45,138 bases of DNA from Singulisphaera sp. GP187 (GTDB taxonomy: Bacteria; Planctomycetota; UBA1135; UBA2386), in the NCBI GenBank assembly GCA_945871815.1, contig CAMBXM010000011.1, forward strand, positions 1 through 45,138, read 5' to 3'. How positions within the stretch are numbered: position 1 is the first letter of the stretch; every line of letters starts with the position of its first letter. Of the stretch, positions 1 through 7,317 are shown one piece after another. Position numbers and translations under genes: made by a program. The notes below the pieces were generated by a model. That model saw only the letters and a program-made list of their open reading frames with translations. It was not told where the DNA came from and did not search any database.

Positions 1-1229
1 AAGTCGCTGCGCGATAGGTCGCGCGGCGATGGCCGGTAATCCGCACCGAACATGCGCTGCGTCGGTGCGGTCGCGCCGAGACCGCGGCCGCTGCTCAGCA
101 GGCCGTGCTGCATCCAGAACCAGCCGTGGTACAGCGGGCTGCCACCCCAGTAGTAACGCGGGCGCGGCTCGGTGGTCGGCTTCGATCCTGGTGCCAGCGA
201 GGCCGTGGCCAGTTGGAAGTCGCCGAGGCCCATGAGGCGGACGTCGAGGGCGGCCTGTCGGTAGGCCACGAACGTCTCGTTGCAGTCGTCGGGCTCGACT
301 TCGGGTGCGCCTTCGGGGGCTACGTAGAGCACGCGTTCGATGCCCTGCCGCTTCAAGAACGCAGCGTCGGGCAATCTGGCGATGTAGCGGTTGTCGAAGC
401 GATCCGGTTCGTTGCGATAGGGCAGCAGTCGATTGCGATCGAGCACGAACTGCGGCGGTCGCACCTTGCTCTCACGTTCGGCGCGAAACTGCGGACGGTG
501 GTAGAGCAGCGCGCCGAGGGTGAGGTGTGCGGGCACTACACCGTGCGGGTGCGGCCAGTTGTCGAACGTGAACACCGCGGTCGCTTTGGGTTGGACCGCG
601 GCAGCAAAGGCCACGCTCTCTGGGCCCGGAAGGTCGACGATCAGGGCCACCTTGTGCGCCTCGGGTTCCGCCGCGAAGAGTTCGCGCATGGCCTCGCCGC
701 GCGCGAACGCCGTCAGCATCGCCGGCGAACGGATGCACTTCAGATCGCGCGTGAGTTCGCTGGTCCCGGCCGCGGCGCAGGCTTGCAACAGCGTCGGCAC
801 ATAGGCCGGCACGTAGGCGCGGTCGCGCGGCGACAGTTCTTCGGCGAGCTTGTCGAGCTTGGCCGCATCGATGCGGCCGTTGGCGACGTCGGTGGCGATT
901 GCATCGGGCCAATCGAACGCGACCCCCGTAGCGCCGTAGGCGAGGCCGAACTTGCGTTGCCACTCGAGGGACGATGCGCGTGTCGTCTTCGACGACGATG
1001 ACGAACACTGCGAGAAGGCGCCACCGAGGAGGACCGCACCGCCGCCGAGGACCACCAAGAGCTTGAGAGCCGTGCGGCGCGACTGGTCGACGTTGCTCAG
1101 TTCGCTCGCCCCACTGGCGCCCAGCGTGATCGCCGCCACATCCTCCTGCCACCAGCGCGCGCCGAGCACCTCGTCCTGGTCGTAGACCACTTGCACTGCG
1201 AACGGGGTCGCGTCGCGTTCGGAGTTCAT
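1..1229 (-). CDS. Membrane-anchored (Tat-like) protein of unknown function, C-terminus cut by window edge
   Basis: The frame is open from the ATG at 1229 to the left edge, giving 409 complete codons with no stop. The start overlaps the stop of the ATP-grasp gene by 4 nt (ATGA), so the two are probably translationally coupled. Residues 1-48 look cytoplasmic. They are followed by S-R-R-T-A-L-K at 50-56 and a hydrophobic segment at about 57-72, which resembles a twin-arginine signal anchor but sits unusually far from the N-terminus. A serine-rich linker (76-80) leads into a long domain I do not recognise, with several W/Y/P-rich stretches near the visible C-terminal end. It is the third gene of an operon with a DUF350 protein and a glutathionylspermidine-synthase-like ligase, so it is probably an envelope partner or substrate of that system. 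Function is unknown. Confidence 0.8.
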   Translation of the reverse strand, partial: MNSERDATPFAVQVVYDQDEVLGARWWQEDVAAITLGASGASELSNVDQSRRTALKLLVVLGGGAVLLGGAFSQCSSSSSKTTRASSLEWQRKFGLAYGATGVAFDWPDAIATDVANGRIDAAKLDKLAEELSPRDRAYVPAYVPTLLQACAAAGTSELTRDLKCIRSPAMLTAFARGEAMRELFAAEPEAHKVALIVDLPGPESVAFAAAVQPKATAVFTFDNWPHPHGVVPAHLTLGALLYHRPQFRAERESKVRPPQFVLDRNRLLPYRNEPDRFDNRYIARLPDAAFLKRQGIERVLYVAPEGAPEVEPDDCNETFVAYRQAALDVRLMGLGDFQLATASLAPGSKPTTEPRPRYYWGGSPLYHGWFWMQHGLLSSGRGLGATAPTQRMFGADYRPSPRDLSRSD

Positions 1230-2479
1230 GAACCCGCCTCCGCGCGCGCGACCAGCGCGGGTGCGATGCGCGCGCGATCGTCGGTGAGCCCGGGCCGATG
1301 GAGCCGCAGCAGCAATCCCGCCGGGGCGCCGCCGACGAGGTAGACGCCGTGGTTGCAGACGAGACCGTTCGCGTCCTGCTGCGGTGCGAAGTAGCGCTGC
1401 GCCACCCAGCGGCGCGTGATCGCGTGCGCGAGGGCGCCTTCCCAAGTGGCTTGGTCGACGTGCGGGCCGAGCACCACTTCGGCGCCCTCGCAGCCGTAGT
1501 CGGACTTGAGCACCCACTGCTCGCGTTGTTGCCACAACTCGTCGCGGACGAGTTCGAGGCGCGTGGTGAACGGCAGCCATCGGGCGATCGCATGCTGGGC
1601 CGCTTGCGACAAGCGATCGCGCAGTTCCCACAAGAGCGCCATCGTGCGCTTGTTCTGCGTCAGCACGGAGCCGAACGGGTTGACCACGGCGGTGCGGCGT
1701 TCGACGGCGGCGGTGGCGAGTGCGACCAGCGGGGCGTGCAGCGGCATGCGATCGGCGAACGGTTCTTGGTCGTCGCGGACGGGCAAGCGTTCGCCGAACC
1801 AATCGGTCTTGTAGTGCCGCACGACCACGTCACACGGAACGCCGAGCACGGCGGCGCGGCCGTCGCCTGCGAGGGTGACGTTGAACGGCGAGCCGAGTTC
1901 GACGCGGTGGCCGCGCGCGACGAGCCACTCCTGGTAGAGCGCGACCATCGACAGGTCTTCGGTAATCTCCGTCGGATAGAGGATGCCGACGGTGAGGGGC
2001 GCGCGCTGGCCGATGCGAGCGGCGCAGGTCTCGATCATCGCCAGAAAGCGGCGCGCCAGCATCGCGTTCGGATCGAGGACGTCAGACCGCGTGGCCTTTG
2101 CGCGCGCGCTCAGCAGCACGGCTTCGGCCTCGCCGCTCGGCGTGTCGCTGTTGAGTTCGCACACCTGCATGCCGGTGTCGGTTGCGAACACGTCGGCGCG
2201 CGCGATGCCGTGCCAGTCGGGTGCGCTGCACTGCCACATGCACAGTTGGTAGGGGGTGAGGCCCAAGAACGCCGTCGCGAGTTCGGGCTCGGCGAGCACG
2301 AGCTTCGCCGCTTCGTCGTGCGCGGCGGCGATCGCGGCCGCGGCTGCGCACAGCTCGGCATGCACTGCGGCAGGCACTACGCGCGGCTCGACTTCGAAGC
2401 GTTCATCGCCCTCGTACCACGGATCCGCCAGCGGCGTCTCCGCCTGTAGCGAGGTCGCGAATGCGTGATAGTCGGTCAT
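1226..2479 (-). CDS. Glutathionylspermidine synthase-like ATP-grasp ligase
   Basis: This 417-aa protein resembles the C-terminal synthetase part of glutathionylspermidine synthase (GSP_synth/YjfC family), an ATP-grasp fold that joins a carboxylate to an amine. Supporting stretches include CELNSDTPSGEAEAV (substrate and pre-ATP-grasp region), a conserved NPFGSVLTQNKRTMALLWEL segment, and WVLKSDYGCEGAEVVLG, the nucleotide-binding lysine and glycine loop. There is no amidase domain, so it is of the stand-alone ligase type whose substrate is unknown. The chosen ATG lies at 2479, inside the ATGA overlap with the upstream DUF350 gene. Its own stop overlaps the next start in the same way. DUF350 and YjfC-like ligases occur together in many bacteria and have been linked to membrane-associated stress functions. 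Modification of a polyamine or a protein tail is a guess. Confidence 0.85.
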   Translation of the reverse strand: MTDYHAFATSLQAETPLADPWYEGDERFEVEPRVVPAAVHAELCAAAAAIAAAHDEAAKLVLAEPELATAFLGLTPYQLCMWQCSAPDWHGIARADVFATDTGMQVCELNSDTPSGEAEAVLLSARAKATRSDVLDPNAMLARRFLAMIETCAARIGQRAPLTVGILYPTEITEDLSMVALYQEWLVARGHRVELGSPFNVTLAGDGRAAVLGVPCDVVVRHYKTDWFGERLPVRDDQEPFADRMPLHAPLVALATAAVERRTAVVNPFGSVLTQNKRTMALLWELRDRLSQAAQHAIARWLPFTTRLELVRDELWQQREQWVLKSDYGCEGAEVVLGPHVDQATWEGALAHAITRRWVAQRYFAPQQDANGLVCNHGVYLVGGAPAGLLLRLHRPGLTDDRARIAPALVARAEAGS

Positions 2480-3294
2480 GCGAGGCGCGTGACGAACAGG
2501 GCTACGGCGAGGTAGGTGCCGCCTTCGAGGGCGCCGGCGCCGACGTCGCGCTGCTGGCCGATTGCGATGTCGAGGGCGCCGCCGAACAGCGATGGGCGCG
2601 CGCGCAGGATGACGCACTGCACCAAGAACTGCCGCAGCGGATACACGAGGAGCCCTTCGCCGAGTGCGATGCCGTAGTCGCGAACCGCGGGCCACGGCCC
2701 TTGGTAGTCGCCGTCGGTCGCGTGGGCGATGACGAGGGCCAAGGCGATCGCGAGCCCGCCGTGCGCGAGCGCGGCGGCGAGGTTGCCGTCGAGCACCTGC
2801 TGCCGATCGTCGTAGCTGGTGAGGGCGCGGAACAGCGCGAGCAGCAGTACGAGCGAGACCTGACCGATCGCGAACGAGGCTGCGGCGAGGCCGAGGTCGG
2901 CCATGGACCGGCCGCCGAACACGTTCGCGACCAGGATGCCGATGGCGACGGTGTGCGCCGCGACTGCGGTTGCGGCGGTGAGGTTGCCTGCGCGCGCCGC
3001 TGCGCGCACCCCGCGGAACGGGCGCAGGGAGAGGTCGAGTGCGAGTTCGAAGGCCGCGAGCCCACCGATGCCGAACACCGCGGCCCAGAGGATGTCGTCG
3101 GGCAGCGACGCGCCCGTTCGGCACGCCGAAGCGAGCGTCGAGGCCAGCAGGAACACGGCGGCGACGCGCGCGGCGAGCAAGAGGCGCTGCGCTGCGGTGC
3201 CGGTGTCGGGATGGCGCGTGAGCCGTCGCAGTCCGAGGTCGAGCAGCAACAGCACGAGCGCCGCAATCGCGCCGAAGCCAATCGTCTCCAGCAT
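2476..3294 (-). CDS. DUF350 family integral membrane protein
   Basis: This 272-aa protein consists mostly of hydrophobic helices: about six to seven long segments separated by short charged loops, with repeated Gly/Ala-rich helices that look like two tandem DUF350 (YjfL-type) units. The start MLETIGFG gives a first membrane helix immediately and sits in the 81-nt gap divergent from the PyrK gene. Upstream in-frame codons run antisense to PyrK and were rejected. It is the first gene of a three-gene operon with 4-nt overlaps, followed by a glutathionylspermidine-synthase-like ligase. DUF350 has no established biochemical role; its regular pairing with this ligase suggests that it anchors the enzyme or its product at the membrane. 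The family call rests on helix pattern and context, not on a search. Confidence 0.8.
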   Translation of the reverse strand: MLETIGFGAIAALVLLLLDLGLRRLTRHPDTGTAAQRLLLAARVAAVFLLASTLASACRTGASLPDDILWAAVFGIGGLAAFELALDLSLRPFRGVRAAARAGNLTAATAVAAHTVAIGILVANVFGGRSMADLGLAAASFAIGQVSLVLLLALFRALTSYDDRQQVLDGNLAAALAHGGLAIALALVIAHATDGDYQGPWPAVRDYGIALGEGLLVYPLRQFLVQCVILRARPSLFGGALDIAIGQQRDVGAGALEGGTYLAVALFVTRLA

Positions 3295-3375
3295 GGTCGC
3301 GGGACAGTGCCGCTCACGTCGGACCGGCGCAAGCGGCACTTGCCCTTCTCCCCTCCGCCCGTTACCCAATCCGCA

Positions 3376-4170
3376 ATGCAGACAAGGCTCCACACCGTCG
3401 CAGCCGTGCGCGACCTCGGCGGCGACAGCTACGCCCTGGAGGTCGACGGTCCCGTTCCGGTGACGCGGCCGGGCCAGTTCTACATGCTGCGAACCGAGCA
3501 TCGCTGGCCGGTGATGCTGCCGCGTCCGTTCTCGCTCTACGACCGCGCGGCGGACGGCAGCCGCGGCAGCTTCCTGATCAAGGCCGTGGGGCCGGGCACG
3601 CGCGCGTTGGTCGACCAGAAGCCTGGCGAACGCGTGCATCTCACCGGGCCGCTCGGTCAGCCGTTCTCGGCTGAGTTCGACGATCCCGTGTGCGTCGCCG
3701 GCGGCGTCGGGCTCGCCCCGTTCTTGTTGCTGGCGCGCGAACGCAAGGCCGCCGCGAAGTCGCCGCTGCGGTTGTTGTTCGGCGGCCGCAATCGGCCCTC
3801 GCTCGCCGGCATGGAGGACTTCGAAGGCCTCGCGCGCATGTCGATGTCGACCGACGACGGCAGCTTCGGCCTCCACGGTCGCGTCACGGCGCTGCTCGAA
3901 GCGCAGCTCGATCGCGGCGAGATCGAGAAGGGCGCGGTCGTGTTCTGCTGCGGCCCCGACCCGATGATGGAGGCCGTGGCGAAGGTCTGCGAACGCCGCT
4001 CGCTGCGCTGCTTCTTGTCGCTCGAGACCTACATGGCGTGCGGCTACGGCGTGTGCAACGGCTGCTCGGTCGCGGTGCAGGGCGAGCGCTTCAAGGGCTG
4101 GCCCTACTCGAAGACCTGCACCGAAGGCCCGGTCTACGAGACCTGCGAACTTCGCCACGACGCGCACTGA
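3376..4170 (+). CDS. pyrK: PyrK-like dihydroorotate dehydrogenase electron transfer subunit
   Basis: A 264-aa ferredoxin-reductase-like protein. R50-P-F-S-L-Y-D is the FAD-binding signature. AGGVGLAP (108-115) and CGPDPMM (192-198) are the NAD-binding and C-terminal CGP motifs. Cys222, Cys227, Cys230 and Cys248 form the C-x4-C-x2-C...C pattern of the PyrK [2Fe-2S] cluster. In the family, PyrK passes electrons from dihydroorotate oxidation in PyrDB to NAD. The start at 3376 gives a normal length; the longer frame upstream is antisense to DUF350. No pyrD lies beside it in the window, so it is either an orphan subunit with pyrD elsewhere or a related electron-transfer flavoprotein. It is transcribed divergently from the DUF350 operon and converges with the next gene 13 nt beyond its stop. 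Confidence 0.87.
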   Translation: MQTRLHTVAAVRDLGGDSYALEVDGPVPVTRPGQFYMLRTEHRWPVMLPRPFSLYDRAADGSRGSFLIKAVGPGTRALVDQKPGERVHLTGPLGQPFSAEFDDPVCVAGGVGLAPFLLLARERKAAAKSPLRLLFGGRNRPSLAGMEDFEGLARMSMSTDDGSFGLHGRVTALLEAQLDRGEIEKGAVVFCCGPDPMMEAVAKVCERRSLRCFLSLETYMACGYGVCNGCSVAVQGERFKGWPYSKTCTEGPVYETCELRHDAH

Positions 4171-4183
4171 CCGAGCCTCGTCG

Positions 4184-5347
4184 TCAGCGCACTTCGATCC
4201 ACGCGCTCGGCGCGAACTGCGTCACACCGTCCTCGTCCCACACGTGGACGACGTCGCCGTCCTTCTGCACGAGTTGCGGCACCGGGAAGGACCCGAACGA
4301 GTACTTCGGGGTCTCTCGATCGAAGTCGTAGGTGCCCTTGCTGAGCAGCGCGCAACGCGGGCAGCGGATGCCGAGCCGCAGCCGCTCGGTGCCCGGCATC
4401 CGGCCGCCTGAGACACTGGCCTCGACCAGCGGCGAGATCGTGCCGCCGCGTTCTTCGTCGTGCAGGTCCGACGTGCAGGCCGCGGCCCGCGTGCGCACGT
4501 CGAGGTGGAGGGCGAAGCGATGGTTGCTCGTGTCGATCGGCTTGGTCGCGCAGTAGAGCGGCGGGTCGTCGCTGCGGACGCAGAACACCCAATGGCTTCG
4601 CGGCAGGGCGGCAAAGCGCGCGATGCCGTTCTCGAGCGGGGCGCTGTGGGCTTTGCGATAACGGCGCATCACGTCGACGGCTTCGACCGTGAGGTTCGCG
4701 CCGCCGAGGTCGTGCGTGACGACCACGTCGAGATCGCTCGGTGGCGGGAACGTCAGCACGGTCTCGGGGAAGGTGAGTGTGCAGAGCGGCGTGCATTCGC
4801 CCAGTTCCTGGTCGAGTGCCACGAGGCGGGCGAACGACGTGTTGACGTTGCGCGGCAACGTGATCGCGAACGTGCCGTCGCTGTCCGGCGTCGCGGTCGC
4901 CACCAATTCGACCGGGCCGACGAGGCGCGGCTTCAGCCGAGCCAAGTCGAACTTCACATCGTCGAGGTCGTCGAGGAATCGCTGCTGCGGCGAATGATCG
5001 AACGGTCCGAAGTCGGGGTCCTCGCCGAACTCGATCAACCAGACCTGGATGCTCGCGCGGCGTTCTGCTCCAACCTCGACGCGGCCCCGAAGGCGGAAGT
5101 CGACGCTCATCACTGCGGGCTCGACCCACGTCGTGCGCGTTGGGGGCACGTCTTGGGTCGAACTCGGTGGCGAGGCGGTTGGTGGGGCGCCCGCGGGGCC
5201 GGTCGCCGGGCTCGGTTCGAGACTCCGTTCGGCGGCTGGCTCGGTGTCGCTGCGGCTCGGCACGCCTGCCGCTTCGGAGCGCAGTGCGAGATAGAGAACC
5301 GCGCCGCCGAGGATGGCGGTGGTGAGCAGGAAGGGGCGGGGTTTCAC
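4184..5347 (-). CDS. Membrane-anchored exported protein, unknown function
   Basis: Using the GTG at 5347 this is a 387-aa protein; upstream in-frame codons run antisense to the TetR gene. A single hydrophobic segment near residues 5-22 is followed by a Ser/Pro/Thr/Glu-rich linker and a long extracytoplasmic part. That part appears to be made of beta-rich repeats with the flavour of carboxypeptidase-regulatory/Ig-like domains. Several paired cysteines (ECTPLC, FCVRSDDPPLYC, CPRCALL) could form disulfides. The architecture is similar to the 16743-18752 protein, but I see no catalytic motif. It ends 13 nt from the PyrK stop (convergent) and its promoter would lie in the gap shared with the TetR gene. 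Probably a surface or periplasmic structural protein. Confidence 0.75.
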   Translation of the reverse strand: MKPRPFLLTTAILGGAVLYLALRSEAAGVPSRSDTEPAAERSLEPSPATGPAGAPPTASPPSSTQDVPPTRTTWVEPAVMSVDFRLRGRVEVGAERRASIQVWLIEFGEDPDFGPFDHSPQQRFLDDLDDVKFDLARLKPRLVGPVELVATATPDSDGTFAITLPRNVNTSFARLVALDQELGECTPLCTLTFPETVLTFPPPSDLDVVVTHDLGGANLTVEAVDVMRRYRKAHSAPLENGIARFAALPRSHWVFCVRSDDPPLYCATKPIDTSNHRFALHLDVRTRAAACTSDLHDEERGGTISPLVEASVSGGRMPGTERLRLGIRCPRCALLSKGTYDFDRETPKYSFGSFPVPQLVQKDGDVVHVWDEDGVTQFAPSAWIEVR

Positions 5348-5441
5348 GACGGCTGGCGCAAGATCTAAGGCGACGGCGAAGCCTAGGCTGGGCGGTGTCG
5401 GTAGATCGTGGGGCCGCTTGCAAAGTTCAGTCAGCCCGCTA

Positions 5442-5458
5442 TAGACCGACCGGTCGGT
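5442..5458. promoter_or_regulatory. TetR-family operator 1, upstream of the TetR gene
   Basis: TAGACCGACCGGTCGG (5442-5457) contains a perfect 14-bp palindrome, ACCGACCGGTCGGT, at 5445-5458. It lies 18 nt before the start of the TetR gene, where a bound repressor would block transcription. It matches operator 2 (6158-6173) over 12 nt. Both fit an ideal TAGACCGACCGGTCTA with two mismatches at opposite ends. This resembles the NemR-type TAGACC...GGTCTA box. Autoregulation is inferred. Confidence 0.8.
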
Positions 5459-5476
5459 TTTCTGACCAAGCCCCGC

Positions 5477-6094
5477 ATGTCCCCCGAAGCCACCCGCGAC
5501 CTCGATACCCGCGAACGTCTGCTCGTCGCCGGCACCGAGCTGTTTGGCAGGAAGGGCTTCAACGGTTGCGGTTTGACCGAGGTTCTGCAGCAGGCTGGCG
5601 TCCCTAAAGGCTCTTTCTACCACCACTTCAGCTCCAAGGAGGAGTTTGGTGTCGCGGTGATCGAGCGGGCCCGCGATCAGCACCTGGACGAGATGCGACC
5701 GTTGCTGGGGGACCGGCGCCTTTCGCCGCTGCAGCGCCTGCGGACGATGTTCGAGCAGGCCCGCGCGGACTGCGCCGCCTCGGGTGCCAACGCCGAGTGC
5801 CTGATCCCCAAGCTGGCCCTCGAAACCGGCAGCCTCAGCGAGTCCGTCCACGCCGCCGTCAAGTGTGCCTACCAACAGTGGTCGGCGATGCTGGCGCAGG
5901 TCCTGCGCGAGGGGCAGAACCTGCATGAGATCGACCGCAAGCACGACGCCGACCACCTCGCCAACGTGCTCATCATGCTCTGGGAAGGTGCTGCGATCCG
6001 GATGCAGATCGACCGCAACATCGCCGCCCTCGACGACTTCCAAACCTTCGTCTTCGACACGCTGCTGCGCCACCCGGGCGCCCAAAGCAGCTGA
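5477..6094 (+). CDS. TetR/AcrR family transcriptional repressor
   Basis: A 205-aa regulator with the classic N-terminal helix-turn-helix: LTEVLQQAGVPKGSFYHHF at about residues 33-51 is a textbook TetR recognition helix. The C-terminal half is the helical ligand-binding and dimerisation domain and resembles the NemR/AcuR-type subgroup, with Cys at 31 and further cysteines that could sense electrophiles. I chose the ATG at 5477 because the longer frame from 5408 would translate through the palindromic operator. It is the first gene of a tetR-adaptor-pump-outer-membrane-factor operon; 31 nt separate it from the adaptor. Expected to repress its own operon until an inducer binds. Confidence 0.93.
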   Translation: MSPEATRDLDTRERLLVAGTELFGRKGFNGCGLTEVLQQAGVPKGSFYHHFSSKEEFGVAVIERARDQHLDEMRPLLGDRRLSPLQRLRTMFEQARADCAASGANAECLIPKLALETGSLSESVHAAVKCAYQQWSAMLAQVLREGQNLHEIDRKHDADHLANVLIMLWEGAAIRMQIDRNIAALDDFQTFVFDTLLRHPGAQSS

Positions 6095-6125
6095 AGCGCG
6101 CCGCCCTTTTGCCGCCAAAATCGCC

Positions 6126-7310
6126 ATGACCCCAACTTCCGCTCTGCCGATCGGGGAAAAACCGACCGGTCTAATCCCGGCTTCGCCTGTCCTGCCCCCG
6201 CCGCCGCCCCCGCGCCACGGTCGGCGGCTCCTCGCGACCGTCAGCCTTTTCGCCGCCCTCGCCGCGGTCGGCTACGGCCTGATCCTGGTCAAGGCCGGCA
6301 AGGTCGCTGCCGCCGAGGCCGCGGCACGGCAGCAGCCCGAGCACTCCGAAACCGTCGAGGGCGCAACCGCGAGCACGCGTCAGTACGCGCGCACCACGAC
6401 CGCCATCGGCACGGCGCGCGCCCTGCGTTCGATCTCGCTGCGCAACGAAGTGTCGGGCACGGTGCGCGTCGTTCGCCTCGAAACGGGCAAGGTGGTTGCC
6501 GCCGGCGATGCCCTGGTCGAACTCGATGTCAGCGTCGAACAGGCGGAGCTTGCCGCGCTAGAGGCCGAGGCCCGGCTCGCGGACTCGATGCTGGCGCGCA
6601 TGGAGCAGGCGGAGAAGAGTCAGGGTGCATCCGCAGCGGATGTCGACCGCGCGCGCGCCGAGCGCGACAAGGCCACCGCCAACGTCGCGCGCACCAAGGC
6701 CCTCATCGACCGCAAGATCGTGCGGGCGCCGTTTCCGGCGCGCGTCGGCATGGTCGACCTCCACGTCGGTCAGTATCTCGATCCCGGCACGATGATCACC
6801 ACGCTGCAAGGCCTCGACGATTCGATCCACGTCGATTTCTCGGTGACACAGGAGACGGCGTCGTTGCTGGCGATCGGTGCCGAGATCGAGGTCGCGTTCG
6901 GCGCTCGCGTGGCCAAGGCGTCCCTTGTCGCGATCGACGCGCGCGTCGAGTCACAGACGCGCAGCACGACGATCCGTGCCTTGCTGACCGGGCAACCACA
7001 ACCCCAGCCTGGTTCGTCGCTGCGCGTGCGCGTTCCGGTCGAACTGCCGCACGACGTGGTCGTCGTTTCGGTCAGTGCGCTGCGTCGCAGTCCCGGGGGT
7101 GACTCGGTGTTCGTGCTGGAGAAGGCCGACGGTGGCCTGCTGCGGGCGCGCACGCGTCGCGTGGAGTCCGGCATCGTCCTTGGCGATGAAGTCGTGATCC
7201 GCGCGGGCGTCGCGGCCGGTGAACGCATCGCCGCTTCGGGCTCCTTCAAGTTGTTCGAAGGCGTCCTCGTGAATGACACCGCTGCCAACGCAGCCCAGCA
7301 GCAGAAGTGA
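6126..7310 (+). CDS. RND efflux periplasmic adaptor (membrane fusion protein)
   Basis: A 394-aa HlyD/AcrA-type adaptor. A proline-rich cytoplasmic leader (residues 18-30) precedes a membrane anchor at about 35-57. It then shows the typical order of half-lipoyl (SGTVRVVRLETGKVV), an Ala/Glu-rich coiled-coil hairpin, second half-lipoyl (IVRAPFPARVGMVDLHVGQYLDPG) and beta-barrel domains. It links the inner-membrane pump to the outer-membrane factor encoded downstream. The start is uncertain: the ATG at 6126 is the only good codon in the region but places operator 2 inside codons 11-16. There is no alternative ATG, GTG or TTG before the membrane segment. The pump starts 8 nt after its stop. Confidence 0.93.
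   Translation: MTPTSALPIGEKPTGLIPASPVLPPPPPPRHGRRLLATVSLFAALAAVGYGLILVKAGKVAAAEAAARQQPEHSETVEGATASTRQYARTTTAIGTARALRSISLRNEVSGTVRVVRLETGKVVAAGDALVELDVSVEQAELAALEAEARLADSMLARMEQAEKSQGASAADVDRARAERDKATANVARTKALIDRKIVRAPFPARVGMVDLHVGQYLDPGTMITTLQGLDDSIHVDFSVTQETASLLAIGAEIEVAFGARVAKASLVAIDARVESQTRSTTIRALLTGQPQPQPGSSLRVRVPVELPHDVVVVSVSALRRSPGGDSVFVLEKADGGLLRARTRRVESGIVLGDEVVIRAGVAAGERIAASGSFKLFEGVLVNDTAANAAQQQK
6158..6173. promoter_or_regulatory. TetR-family operator 2, inside the 5' end of the adaptor gene
   Basis: AAAACCGACCGGTCTA shares the core ACCGACCGGTC with operator 1 and completes the right half (TCTA) that operator 1 lacks. It overlaps codons 11-16 of the adaptor if that gene starts at 6126. 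A repressor bound here would block elongation into, or an internal promoter for, the efflux genes. Functional role is inferred from the sequence match alone. Confidence 0.7.
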
Positions 7311-7317
7311 GGCGCCG

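Noticed and set aside
105-1001. 298-codon plus-strand frame opposite the left-edge gene
   Set aside because: It is the antisense shadow of the coupled minus-strand gene; the sense frame is open to the edge and starts in an ATGA overlap.
2476-4167. Long minus-strand frame extending the DUF350 gene through pyrK
   Set aside because: The upstream part is the antisense of pyrK; the ATG at 3294 begins a membrane helix and fits the divergent gap.
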